NCBI GenBank assembly: GCA_022768375.1
Contig: JALEMG010000003.1
Coordinates: 1 to 58,075, forward strand
Length of the DNA: 58,075 bases
Direction: 5' to 3'
From: Lentisphaeria bacterium
GTDB taxonomy: Bacteria > Verrucomicrobiota > Lentisphaeria > Victivallales > Victivallaceae
Position numbers and translations under genes: made by a program. Each line of letters opens with the position of its first letter. The first letter of the stretch is position 1. The notes under the pieces are model-generated. The model saw nothing but the letters and a program-made list of their open reading frames with translations. It did no database searches and was not told where the DNA came from. Positions 43,204-52,700 of this stretch are shown here, one piece after another.

Positions 43204-44532
43204 ATGAAAGAAAAACGTATGATTTCACCGCTTCCGCCGGAAAAAACGCGGGCCCAACTGCGCCTGCTTGACGACGCCGCACGCAAGGTGCTCTCGGCCG
43301 GATTTGCCCGCCGTCTGCCCGCGGACCGGGTCCTTGCGGAATATTTCCGCCGGAACCGCCGCTGCGGTTCGCGGGACCGGGTCTTCATCTCGGAGAGCAT
43401 CTACGCGCTGCTCCGCTTCTGGGGCTTCCTGCGCCGTTATCTGCCGGAGGAACGCCGGGAGGAGATCGAACACGGCGCCATCCGCCTGACCGCGGAGGAA
43501 CTGGCCGCGCTGCTCATGGCGGGAGTATTCATCAACGGCGACACGGAAATTGCGGAAAACATCGCCGCACTCTCCCGCCTGGACCGCCTGCCCCGGGCCT
43601 TGAACAACCCCGCCGCCCGAGCCAACCAACTGGCCGGGTATTTCGGCTGTGCGCTGAAACTCACCGACGCCGATCTGCTGCCGGAATGGGTCCTCGCGCA
43701 ACTGCCGGAGGACTTGGACCGGGAGCGCTTTCTGCGCATTCTGACCGTCCGGCCGCCGATGTGGATCCGGATGCAGGGCGGCGATCCGCAGGTCGTCGCG
43801 GCGGAACTGGCCGCGTCCGGTCCCGCCGGATTCGAGCCGCACCCGAGTCTGCCGGACGCGGCGGCGGTGCGAACGCGGGTCAATCTTTTTTCCCTGCCGA
43901 GTTTCCGCGCCGGAGGTTTCGAGATCCAGGACCTGGCCAGTCAGTGCGTCGCGCTGGCCGCCGCCCCGAAACCCGGGGAAAGGTGGCTGGACCCCTGCGC
44001 CGGAGCGGGCGGCAAAACCCTCCATCTGGCGCAGTTGATGCACCGCAAAGGCACGGTAGTCGCCGGGGACGCGCGCCCCGCCAAACTCGAAGACCTGCGC
44101 CGCCGCGCCCGCCGCGCCGGTTTTCCCAACATCGTCACCCGGCCCGACCTCGGGAAAAACCGGCACCGTTTCGACGGCGTGCTGGTCGACGCTCCGTGCA
44201 GTTGTTCGGGCGTGTGGCGGCGCAATCCGGGCGCGCAGTGGAAACTATCTCCCGGGGACCCCGCCGAATTGTCCGCACTTCAGCGGCGACTTCTGGACGA
44301 CTACGCCGGCGCCGTGCGTCCGGGGGGCGTGCTGGTGTATGCCACCTGTTCGCTTTTCGACGTGGAGAACCGCGCGGTGGTCCGGCATTTTCTGGACACC
44401 CATGCCGAATACAAACTGGACCCCTTCCCGCACCCGCTCACCGGCAAAATCGTGCCGGGCATGGTGCGGATCGACAGCGTTGACGGCGATTGCGACGCGC
44501 TGTTCATCGCCAAAATGCGCCGGATGCCATGA
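43204..44532 (+). CDS. RsmB/NOP2-like RNA (cytosine-5) methyltransferase
   Basis: The 442-residue protein has an N-terminal NusB-like helical domain (about 15-150) and a C-terminal SAM-dependent methyltransferase of the NOL1/NOP2/Sun family. Motifs are LDPCAGAGGKTLHLAQLM (SAM binding), VDAPCSCSGVWRRNP with the PC catalytic motif and VYATCSLFDVEN with the second catalytic Cys. It probably methylates 16S rRNA as RsmB does. The first ATG lies only about 4 nt after the expected transcription start; ATG 43219 is the alternative. It overlaps trmL by ATGA. Confidence 0.88.
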   Translation: MKEKRMISPLPPEKTRAQLRLLDDAARKVLSAGFARRLPADRVLAEYFRRNRRCGSRDRVFISESIYALLRFWGFLRRYLPEERREEIEHGAIRLTAEELAALLMAGVFINGDTEIAENIAALSRLDRLPRALNNPAARANQLAGYFGCALKLTDADLLPEWVLAQLPEDLDRERFLRILTVRPPMWIRMQGGDPQVVAAELAASGPAGFEPHPSLPDAAAVRTRVNLFSLPSFRAGGFEIQDLASQCVALAAAPKPGERWLDPCAGAGGKTLHLAQLMHRKGTVVAGDARPAKLEDLRRRARRAGFPNIVTRPDLGKNRHRFDGVLVDAPCSCSGVWRRNPGAQWKLSPGDPAELSALQRRLLDDYAGAVRPGGVLVYATCSLFDVENRAVVRHFLDTHAEYKLDPFPHPLTGKIVPGMVRIDSVDGDCDALFIAKMRRMP

Positions 44533-45002
44533 CGACGCCGTTCAACATCGTCCTCGTCGAACCGGAAATTCCCCAGAACACCGGGACCATCGGCCGTCTC
44601 GCCGTCTCCACGGGGTGCCGCCTGCATCTGATCGAACCGCTGGGGTTCTCGCTGGAGGACAAATATTTGAAGCGGGCCGGACTGGATTACTGGCCGCGTC
44701 TGGCGCCGAAACTCCACGGCACATGGGAGGCGTTTCTGGAGGCGGAGCGGCCCGAACGGATGCTTTTCATCTCCACGCACGGCGAGAAATCCTTTTTCGA
44801 CGCGGAGTTCCGTCCGGGCGACTATCTGGTGTTCGGCAAGGAATCCGCCGGACTGCCGCCGGATTTCTACACCCGCTACCGGGAGCAGATGTGGCGGATC
44901 CCCATGCCGGGGGAGTTCAGCCGCAGTCTGAACCTCGCCAACGCGGTCAGCATCGTGCTGTACGAAGCGCTCCGCCAGAATCGAAGCGGTTTCGGGATTT
45001 GA
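44529..45002 (+). CDS. trmL: tRNA (cytidine(34)-2'-O)-methyltransferase
   Basis: The 157-residue SPOUT enzyme methylates the wobble position of leucine tRNAs. The family pattern is complete: VEPEIPQNTGTIGRL, the middle DYLVFGKESAGLP and the C-terminal knot segment IPMPGEFSRSLNLANAVSIV. The ATG overlaps the stop of the RsmB-like gene; both modify RNA. Confidence 0.92.
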   Translation: MTTPFNIVLVEPEIPQNTGTIGRLAVSTGCRLHLIEPLGFSLEDKYLKRAGLDYWPRLAPKLHGTWEAFLEAERPERMLFISTHGEKSFFDAEFRPGDYLVFGKESAGLPPDFYTRYREQMWRIPMPGEFSRSLNLANAVSIVLYEALRQNRSGFGI

Positions 45003-45027
45003 AAAAAGCGCGGCAAGGTGTTATTTT
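44999..45027 (+). promoter_or_regulatory. promoter of fabG
   Basis: TTGAAA (44999-45004), 17-bp spacer, TATTTT (45022-45027), overlapping the stop of trmL. Confidence 0.6.
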
Positions 45028-45069
45028 ATACTCGTGTTTTTCCACCTACAACCCAGGGAGCAAACGAAA

Positions 45070-45816
45070 ATGTGCAAAAAACTTGAAGGAAAGGTCGCCA
45101 TCGTCACCGGAGGAGCCCGCGGTATCGGCAAGGCCATCTGTGCCCGGCTCGCGGAAGAAGGCGCCAAACTTGCGATCGTGGACATCATGCTGGAAACCGC
45201 CCGGCAGACGGCGGACGAATTCCGGGCCGCCGGAATCGACGCCAGAGCCTACGCCGCCAACGTCGCCAAGGGCGAGGACGCCGAAGCCACCGTCGCCGCG
45301 GTGGTCAAGGATTTCGGTCATGTGGACATTCTGGTCAACAACGCCGGGATCACCAAGGACAACCTCCTGCTCCGCATGAGCGACGCCGAATGGGACGCCG
45401 TGATCGCGGTGAACCTCAAAGGCACCTACAATTTCACCAAAGCGGTGGTGCGCCCGATGATGAAACAGCGGGCCGGCAAGATCGTGAACATCGCTTCCGT
45501 GGTCGGCCGCATGGGGAACGTCGGTCAGGCGAACTATTCCGCCAGCAAAGCCGGGGTCATCGCTCTGGCCAAGACGACGGCGAAGGAATTCGGTTCCCGC
45601 AACATTCAGGTCAACGCGGTGGCCCCCGGCTACATCGAGACCGACATGACGGCCAAACTGCCGCAGGCGGCGCGGGACGCCTTCCTCACCATCATTCCGG
45701 CCAAGCGCGGCGGTACGCCGGCGGACGTGGCCAACGTGGTGTACTTTCTCTGCTCGCCAGATTCCGACTACGTGAGCGGTCAGGTCATCAACGTGGACGG
45801 CGGCATGCTGATGTGA
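45070..45816 (+). CDS. fabG: 3-oxoacyl-ACP reductase FabG
   Basis: The 248-residue short-chain dehydrogenase reduces beta-ketoacyl-ACP with NADPH in fatty acid synthesis. Motifs are VTGGARGIGKAI (cofactor), LVNNAGIT, the catalytic Ser-Tyr-Lys set (NIASVVGRMG; YSASKAGV), PGYIETDMTAKLP and a C-terminal GQVINVDGGMLM. GGGAG lies 9 nt before the ATG. It is monocistronic, with promoter 44999-45027 and terminator 45841-45871. Full identity as FabG rather than another SDR rests on the close match. Confidence 0.88.
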   Translation: MCKKLEGKVAIVTGGARGIGKAICARLAEEGAKLAIVDIMLETARQTADEFRAAGIDARAYAANVAKGEDAEATVAAVVKDFGHVDILVNNAGITKDNLLLRMSDAEWDAVIAVNLKGTYNFTKAVVRPMMKQRAGKIVNIASVVGRMGNVGQANYSASKAGVIALAKTTAKEFGSRNIQVNAVAPGYIETDMTAKLPQAARDAFLTIIPAKRGGTPADVANVVYFLCSPDSDYVSGQVINVDGGMLM

Positions 45817-45840
45817 CATCCCGCGGTATCTCCGCTTCCG

Positions 45841-45871
45841 AAATCCCCGGTGTTTCCGCCGGGGATTTTTT
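45841..45871 (+). terminator. intrinsic terminator of fabG
   Basis: AAATCCCCGG (45841-45850) pairs with CCGGGGATTT (45859-45868), followed by a T-run. Confidence 0.9.
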
Positions 45872-45959
45872 GTTCCGGCATGACGGCCGCGCGCGGGGCG
45901 ACAAAATAGATCAATTGCAATCAGCGGCATGTTTTCCCGCTCTTTTTCCGGGCGGCGCG

Positions 45960-45988
45960 TTGTAAAAAAATCCCCTCCCCCGTATATT
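45960..45988 (+). promoter_or_regulatory. promoter of the GH36-like gene
   Basis: TTGTAA (45960-45965), 17-bp spacer, TATATT (45983-45988). Confidence 0.7.
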
Positions 45989-46036
45989 AGCGGGAGATCG
46001 CGCAACATTCGACTTTTCAACGGAAAGGAACCCATC

Positions 46037-48139
46037 ATGTTTGAACTGCCTCCCACCCCCTTCACCCGGCGGGACCGTTTCCCGGAGATCTCCGGGGTCG
46101 CGGGACCGTGGACTCCCGTCGGCGCCGAAACCCGGGACTTCACGCTGGGCGGTCACGCCGGAACGGTGGAGAACACGATTTTCAAGTGCGGCGCGCTGCG
46201 CTGTACCGTCTGTCACTTCCGTGCGGGGGATGATTCGTTCCACGCCTTCCGCGCCGAACTTGAGAATTCCGGCGCGACGGGAGTGGAAGTGTGGCGGGTC
46301 CCCATACTCAACTTGGAATGCAACCCCGACTCCCGGGAATATTTCTGCATGAAGCGGCTCAAGGCGGAGAAACCCTATTCCGCCGTTTATCACGGGGAAA
46401 ATTTTGAAGCGGACAACGTGGTGATCTTTCACTCCGACGGTAAACTGCTGCTTTTCGGATTTCTGGATCAGCACCGGCACCTCGCGTCCCTGACGATGAG
46501 TGATTCCGCCCCGGGATCGGATTATTTCAACTGGAAGACCTTCACCGCCGCCGCCGATTACCACGGCACCACGCTGGAGGCCGGGAAAGTTTGGAAGACT
46601 CAGTGGTGCGAGGTCTGTTTCGGAGACGAATTCAACGACCTGCTGGCGATCCATGCCCGCCGCGCCGCCGCCGTCGCGGGCATCACCGCCCGGAACACCC
46701 GGGCGCCTTTCGTCGCCAGTTCGTGGCACTATTTCGCCGGACACATCGACGAGACCATGCTCGAGGCGGAAGTTTCCGCGATCCGCACCCGCAATATCCC
46801 CGCCGAAGTCTACCAGTTGGACGGGGGCTGGTACGAGGATATCGGCAACTGGGTCGCCCACCGGACCAAATTCCCCCACGGCATGAAGCATGCCGCCGAC
46901 ACGATCAAAGCGGCCGGGATGATCCCCGGCATCTGGCTGGCGCCTTTCATCATCTGCGAGGAATCCCCGGTGGCCAAAGCGCACCCGGATTGGCGGCTGC
47001 GCAACCGAAAAGGCGAAGTCGTGCCGTTCCGCTGTTCCCGGCCCTGCGCCGCGCTGGACCTCTCGATCCCGGAAGTCCTGGATTTCATTGAAAAAAGTTT
47101 CCGGGACCTGCGGGAGATGGGGTATACGTTCTTCAAAGCCGACTTCACGCAGGCGCTTTTCGTGGACCCGGCTCCCGCGCCCCGCGACAGGACCAAAAAC
47201 ATTCTGGAGTGCTTCCGGGACGGTCTGCTGGCGATCCGCCGGGGCATCGGCGAGGAGAGTTTCTTCAATCTCTGCGGCGGTCATGTCGGCGCGGCAATGG
47301 GCATTGCCGACAGTCAGCGCACGGGACACGACACCTACGCCAGGTGGCAGAGCGACACCCCCTCCCCCGCGTGGCACCGCATCCGGCAGACCATGTTCCG
47401 GGCATGGATGGGAGAGTGGCGGCTCAACGACCCGGACGCCATCGCCATCCGCGTTTCCGACCGGAGACTGGACGATACGCCCCACGGGGCACTTTCGCTG
47501 GGCGATATGACCGATGACGAAGCGCGGACCATGGTGCTGCATCAGTTTCTCGCCGGAGGAGCGGTCGCGTTCGGAGAAAACTGCCGCACGCTGGAAGACG
47601 CACGGCTGCGGATGATCCGCAAAGTCGCCCCGGCCGGCGGAACGACGGCCGGTCTGCTGGACCCTTTCAACTGCCGCTGTCCGGAGAAGTTCATCACCCG
47701 TCTTCCCGCCTCCCCCGGCAATGCGGAGGGGTTCACCGTCTATTCCCGGATCAACGTCGGCGACACCCCCGCGTACTGCATCATCCGTCTGACGCCGGAG
47801 ATCACGCCGCAATGCGCGTCGGGGAAATTCGCGGTGGCGGACGCGGACGAGCAGAACGTGCTGGGCATCTTCCATGCCGGGGATGAAGTGCGCGCCGCCG
47901 ACATCCCCCCGCACGGCTGTCGGGTGCTGCGGATCGTGCCGGTCCCTGCGGAACGGGTGCCGTTTCCGGTGGTCTCCGACGGCCATTACGCCGGGACGGA
48001 AATCACCCGCTTCACCGTTTCGGGGACGAAATTCACCGCGGCGATGCGGGATCCGTGGCAGCGGGAACTCCGGCTCACCGTCGCCGTCCCGCGCGGGGAA
48101 AGCGACTGGGATTTCACCACGGCGACCCTGCGGTCATAA
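46037..48139 (+). CDS. GH36-like alpha-galactosidase
   Basis: The 700-residue protein has the layout of family 36 glycosidases: an N-terminal beta-supersandwich (about 1-210), a TIM barrel (about 215-520: SSWHYFAGHIDETM; VYQLDGGWYEDIGNW; GIWLAPFIICEES) and a C-terminal beta domain. The probable nucleophile is D369 in FFKADF and the probable acid/base D432 in QRTGHDT; the 63-residue spacing suits the family. No signal peptide is seen, so it acts inside the cell on imported alpha-galactosides. It is monocistronic. AAAGGA precedes the ATG. Assignment of the acid/base is tentative. Confidence 0.8.
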   Translation: MFELPPTPFTRRDRFPEISGVAGPWTPVGAETRDFTLGGHAGTVENTIFKCGALRCTVCHFRAGDDSFHAFRAELENSGATGVEVWRVPILNLECNPDSREYFCMKRLKAEKPYSAVYHGENFEADNVVIFHSDGKLLLFGFLDQHRHLASLTMSDSAPGSDYFNWKTFTAAADYHGTTLEAGKVWKTQWCEVCFGDEFNDLLAIHARRAAAVAGITARNTRAPFVASSWHYFAGHIDETMLEAEVSAIRTRNIPAEVYQLDGGWYEDIGNWVAHRTKFPHGMKHAADTIKAAGMIPGIWLAPFIICEESPVAKAHPDWRLRNRKGEVVPFRCSRPCAALDLSIPEVLDFIEKSFRDLREMGYTFFKADFTQALFVDPAPAPRDRTKNILECFRDGLLAIRRGIGEESFFNLCGGHVGAAMGIADSQRTGHDTYARWQSDTPSPAWHRIRQTMFRAWMGEWRLNDPDAIAIRVSDRRLDDTPHGALSLGDMTDDEARTMVLHQFLAGGAVAFGENCRTLEDARLRMIRKVAPAGGTTAGLLDPFNCRCPEKFITRLPASPGNAEGFTVYSRINVGDTPAYCIIRLTPEITPQCASGKFAVADADEQNVLGIFHAGDEVRAADIPPHGCRVLRIVPVPAERVPFPVVSDGHYAGTEITRFTVSGTKFTAAMRDPWQRELRLTVAVPRGESDWDFTTATLRS

Positions 48140-48174
48140 GCGGCATACGGCGCCTGCCCGACGAAAAAGGCAGG

Positions 48175-48600
48175 TCACGCTTCATCCGTATGCGAAGTTC
48201 CCGGGGATCCCTCCGGGGACTTTCGGGGACCGGGGTGACGGCCGCAACACCGGCAGCACGGTATTTTCACCGTGAGGATCGGAAACAGCCAGTGCAGTCG
48301 GGCCCCCTCCGCGCCGACGTGCCAGCGCAGGATTTCGCGGTGGACGAAACTTTCGATGATCGCGTCATCCCCCGACCGGCGGTAAAAACCGGCCACTGCT
48401 TCTCCGGTACAGGTAGCCGCCGCCACCGCGCTTCCCGGGACGATCGGACGGCCGACGGCCACCATGACCAGAGAGCGCGGCGGCAGTCCGGCGGCGCCGG
48501 CCGGAAAAACGAGAATCAGTCTGTCCGTGAACGTCCGAATGAATTCGCCGTCCACCGCCGCGGCATCCTGCGAATCCAGCAGCGGGATCGTTTTGCCCAT
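48175..48600 (-). CDS. small protein of unknown function, weak LexA/S24-like character
   Basis: The 141-residue protein begins MGKTIPLLDSQDAAAVDGEF. A central stretch (LPPRSLVMVAVG; IVPGSAVAAATCTGEAVAGF; YRRSGDDAIIES) has the rhythm of the beta-rich S24/LexA-like fold, but no catalytic Ser/Lys pair is evident, so no peptidase call is made. The C-terminus is Cys- and Pro-rich (PCCRCCGRHPGP). A TTGGGA-N17-TATATT promoter supports it as a real gene. It converges on the GH36-like gene. Confidence 0.45.
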   Translation of the reverse strand: MGKTIPLLDSQDAAAVDGEFIRTFTDRLILVFPAGAAGLPPRSLVMVAVGRPIVPGSAVAAATCTGEAVAGFYRRSGDDAIIESFVHREILRWHVGAEGARLHWLFPILTVKIPCCRCCGRHPGPRKSPEGSPGTSHTDEA

Positions 48601-48638
48601 ATTGCGTGATATTCCCTCTCCATCGCATCCGTAGTTGC

Positions 48639-48667
48639 AATATAAGCGAACGGAGACGGATTCCCAA
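48639..48667 (-). promoter_or_regulatory. promoter of the small unknown gene
   Basis: TTGGGA (48662-48667), 17-bp spacer, TATATT (48639-48644). Confidence 0.6.
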
Positions 48668-48720
48668 GTGCGGACGGCGGAAAAATCGGGATTTTTACCG
48701 CGTTTTCTCTGAACATGATA

Positions 48721-48758
48721 CTTGTCGCGCCGTCATGGAGGCATGACGGCGCGACAAG
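48721..48758 (-). terminator. 17-bp perfect hairpin at the end of the accessory operon
   Basis: The arm 48721-48737 is exactly complementary to 48742-48758 around a 4-base loop. It lies 21 bp after the stop of the 312-residue protein gene. There is no T-run, so it may be a stem that stabilises the operon mRNA end rather than a classic terminator. Confidence 0.6.
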
Positions 48759-48779
48759 CAATACCCCGCCGGGACGGTG

Positions 48780-49718
48780 TTATTCCTTTTCGGCGGTTTT
48801 GACGAACCGTATCTCCCTGATCTCAATTCGGCCCGGGGCCTCGTTGACCATATCCAGCCGCAGTTTGGTCGCGGTCCCGCAGTCCAGCCATGTCTGCGGG
48901 GAAAAATTCCTGCCCTTGAAACGCAGGGTTTTCCACTGTCCGGAGACATCCAGATTCCAGTGCCGCCACACCCGTTTCCCCGAAAAATCGGTGGAGTCGG
49001 TGGCATAGTAGAACTCACCCTGATTTTTCGCCGGCAGTCCGGTGGCGCGGTAATCCACCTCCAGCGCGTCGTACTCCGCTGTCGGGACTTTGGCGCTGAG
49101 ATTGATCATGCCGCTGTCCCGTCCGGTAATATCCAGAACGAGCAGATCGTTTTCCTGTTTCATGGTCATCCCCACGGGGCGGTGCCAGCCGTCAAAACGG
49201 TTTTTCGCATTCCAGACGAATGGCGGTACGGCGGGCAGCAGACGAATCTCCCTGATCTCGATGCGGCCGGGGAATTCGTTGGTAAGGTCCAATCGAAGTT
49301 TGGTGATCCGGCCGCATTCGCGCACCGAAGCGGACAGAAAGCGGTTTCCATTGAGCCGCAGCGTATTCCATTGCCCGGAGACATCAAGATTGCGGATACG
49401 CCAAACCCGTTTTTCGGAAAAGTCGTTGGCATTTCCGGCATAGTAAAATTCGCCGTGGTTATTCTTCGGCAGTCCGGTGGCCCGGTAATCGACTTCAAGG
49501 GTGCCGAACTCCTCCGGCGCGAGATCCACGTTGAGATTCATCATCCCTGAATCGCGGTCGGTGATGTCGAGAACGAGCAGGCCGTTCTCCTGTTTCATCG
49601 TCATGCCGACGGGGCGACGCCAGTTGGAAAACTGATTTTCGGCATTCCACGTCAGACCTTCGGCGGCGGCGACGGTCATGGTTGCGGCCGCGGCCAGTGC
49701 GGGCAATAATTTCTTCAT
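48780..49718 (-). CDS. secreted protein of two tandem domains shared with the adjacent glycosidase
   Basis: The 312-residue protein has a signal peptide (MKKLLPALAAAATMTVAAA) and then only two tandem copies of a ~145-residue beta-rich domain. Each copy has the core GMTMKQEN, L(D)LDIT(D/G)RDSGM, LEVDYRATGLP, GEFYYA and an NEFPGRIEIREIR-like end. The domain looks like a carbohydrate-binding jelly roll, but no named family is recognised. The same two repeats open the next gene upstream (49756-53775) with high identity. AGGAGG precedes the ATG. It is the last gene of the operon. Confidence 0.75.
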   Translation of the reverse strand: MKKLLPALAAAATMTVAAAEGLTWNAENQFSNWRRPVGMTMKQENGLLVLDITDRDSGMMNLNVDLAPEEFGTLEVDYRATGLPKNNHGEFYYAGNANDFSEKRVWRIRNLDVSGQWNTLRLNGNRFLSASVRECGRITKLRLDLTNEFPGRIEIREIRLLPAVPPFVWNAKNRFDGWHRPVGMTMKQENDLLVLDITGRDSGMINLSAKVPTAEYDALEVDYRATGLPAKNQGEFYYATDSTDFSGKRVWRHWNLDVSGQWKTLRFKGRNFSPQTWLDCGTATKLRLDMVNEAPGRIEIREIRFVKTAEKE

Positions 49719-49755
49719 CTCTTTTCCTCCTCTGGTTGTTGTGCGCCGGGGCGCT

Positions 49756-52700
49756 TCAACGCGCCGGATCGCGTTTCATCGCTTCGACGAAGGCATCGGC
49801 GTCGTTTCCGTAATAAAACACTTTCGTTTCCAGCATTTTTACGTCGAAGGTGAATTGCTTCACCTTTCGGGCCAGGATCTCGCCGGTGAAAACGTCCGCC
49901 ACATCCACGGGCCGCTTGAATTGGAGCGTCTTTTTCCCTCCGGTCGCCGCGTGAAGCGTAAGAAACGCGTCACTGGCAAACAGCACATCCTCGCTGTCGC
50001 TGTAGATCCACACCCCGGCATTCGCCGCCAGACTGCGAAGGAAATCGGCGGAAAGTTTCGTCACTCCGCAGAATATGGACTTGGTCTTGCCGACTTTGGT
50101 CACGGCCACGCCGATCTTGCCGTCGGGATAGGTCGCCAGCGGCCGGCCGGAAACGGCCTCGAAGAGCAGCGGCAGGAAGTTCTCGCTGCCCATGCCCCGG
50201 TAGCGCAGCAACGCGGTTTCCGGGGTCTTTTTCGCCGGGAAGGTCACCCGGGTCATCCCGGAACCCTCTTTCACCCGCAGTTTGATGCCGGTCAGTCTCT
50301 CCATGTTGGCGAAGTCGATCCTGTCGTTGCGGAACACTCCCGGCGCGTACAGGAAAAGGCAGGTGCCCTTGCGGGAGCGGATCTTGGCCAGCGCCGCGTC
50401 CAATTCCGGCGTGGTGTCGAACTGATTGAGGAATATCCAAAGTTTGTAGGGCCGGTCCGCCACCCGTCCGAGGTCCTCGGCCAGCAGATAATCCACCGGC
50501 GCGCCGATCTTGGAGAGCGCGGTGCGCTGGAAGCAGACCGCTTCACCGGTGATCGCCTTGCACAGGTGGGGCACGAAAATCGGCTTGCCGGTCCCCATGG
50601 CGTACTCCCAGTGCCAGACCAGAAAATTTTTCTGAAAATCGGCCATGTAATCGAACCCGCGGGTGCTGACCACCACGGCGATCTCCGGTTGGGCCTTCAC
50701 GTCGTGGTCCACGATGAATTCCGCCGCCTTGCGGAAGGTGCGGAAGTCGTTCTGGACCGCCATGGACGCGAACTCCGTCCCGGTGGTCCCGGCGTAGAAT
50801 TCCGCCATCTGGTTGCGGGAGAGAATCCGGCCCAGACTGCGCCGGATCACCTGCTCGGTCGTCCAGGTATCGGGGGTCTGATAGTACGGCTGAGGTTCTC
50901 CCTGCAGATGGGTGCGGATGTCATCCTCCACCACCGGCATTTTTCCCGCGGCCCGCATCGCGGCGAACGGCATGCCGTCGTCGCCGCAGTCTCCGAGGTT
51001 GCGATCGGCGTAGGTCATGGGACAGAGGAAGAAATCCAGTTCCTTGAGATCGAGAATGCGCTTGAGCGAACCGTGACTGCCGTGGAGCAGTTTGCCCATG
51101 TTGCCGCAGGTCATGGTGTAGCCGTAGTAGACGCCGATGAGTTTCTCCTCTCCGGCGGCCTGACGGACTTTTTTGACCAGCACTTCGATGCATTCGGCGA
51201 TCATGTCGCTCATGAAGCGGGTGTAGATCAAGGTGCGGCGGTTGCTCTCCGGATTCACGAAGTAACCGAATTCGCAGGCCCGCCGCTCCGCCACGGTGGG
51301 TATCCCCGGGGCAAGGTCCGGCGCTTCCTGCTTCAGATATTCGGCGAAACGCTTCCGCGCCGGTTCGGAGTAATCCGAAAGGTTCTTGTAATCAAACGGA
51401 TACCACTGAATCCATTCGCTGGTATATCCGCCGACGACCACATACCCGGCGATCCGGTCGCTGTACGGGGCCTCCCGCATGTGCTTGATGAATGCGTCCA
51501 GCGCGGCGGCGGCATCTTCCCGGTACTTTTCGCTGGCGAAACTCACTTTGGCCTCGTGGTCGTTGAGCGGTTTGCCGTCCTGATACCGGGCGATCTCGTC
51601 GGGATAGAGCCGCGCCCACCACCGGCCCGGCGTAGTCGGAATGTAGACGATGAGCCCCGCGTTTTCGTCCAGACTCAGCATCGTGTTGATCCGGGCGTCC
51701 ACCGTAGCGAAATCGTACTTGCCGGGACCGACCCACCAACTGCCGGGCCGGTCGATGCGGGGCGTGAATCCCCGCAGTTCCACGCCGCCGTACTCAAACA
51801 TCATGTCCTGATAGTTCTCGTTCCTTCCGGCGGAGTGTCCGAGAATGGGCATGATCCGTCTGCCGTTGAGGTAGACTTCGCCGTCGCGGACGCGCGCCCG
51901 GTAATCCGGACCTTTCTTCCGCGTGTTGCGGTAGGCGAACTCCTTCGCGGTCTCCGGCAGAATCACCCGCGAGGAGAGCAGTTTCAACCGCATCGGCCCG
52001 GAGGAGACGAATTTCGGAGTCTCCACCGGAATATTCCATTTGCCGTCCCTGCTCCGCACATCTCCGACCTTGAAACGCTTTTCCAGAATTTCCAACCCGG
52101 TCGCGCTCTCCAGCCGGAGCGTGACAAAGTCCTCCGGATCGCACTGAACTCCGGCGAACGCCAATTCCCAGTTGTATCGCCGCCCGGATTCCACCGAAGC
52201 GGGAAATTCGTTTTTCGTCACGCTCAAACCCTCCGGGAGCAGCGGTTTGTAGGGCAGCATCCGCGCCCACGGACCCGCGGGCGAAATGCTCTGCAGCACG
52301 GCGGGACGGTACACCGCGTCCTCCGGGGGATAGGTCCAACTTTTGTTATTCCCGGTGGGGGTCAACTCCACTTTTTCATCGGAAACGATCTTGCGGATCG
52401 TGTTGTCCGGCATCAGCAGATCGATCTGGAAGTAAACCCCGCCGGGACCGCCGTGATTCCAGTAGATGCCGGTCAGCACGTTTTTGCCGACCGCGAAACG
52501 CCCGGGCTCAAAGTCCACGATATCCGGGTCATACCACGCCCCGGCCCCGGAAACATGGCGGCCGTTGAGTTTGCAGGTATAGGCATCGTCCCCGGCAATG
52601 TGAATTCGGGCCTTGACCGGCAGTCGGTCCAGATCGAACTCCCGCCGGAAAGCGAACCGGGCGCCGCCCGCGGGGATATCCGGTTCCTTGTCCTCCTGCG

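Noticed and set aside
45911-47986. 691-codon minus-strand frame
   Set aside because: It is the shadow of the GH36-like gene, which has a promoter, ribosome site and catalytic motifs.
48175-48600. Calling this gene a LexA or S24 peptidase
   Set aside because: The catalytic Ser/Lys pair and the DNA-binding domain are not visible; only a general similarity of the beta-rich segment remains.
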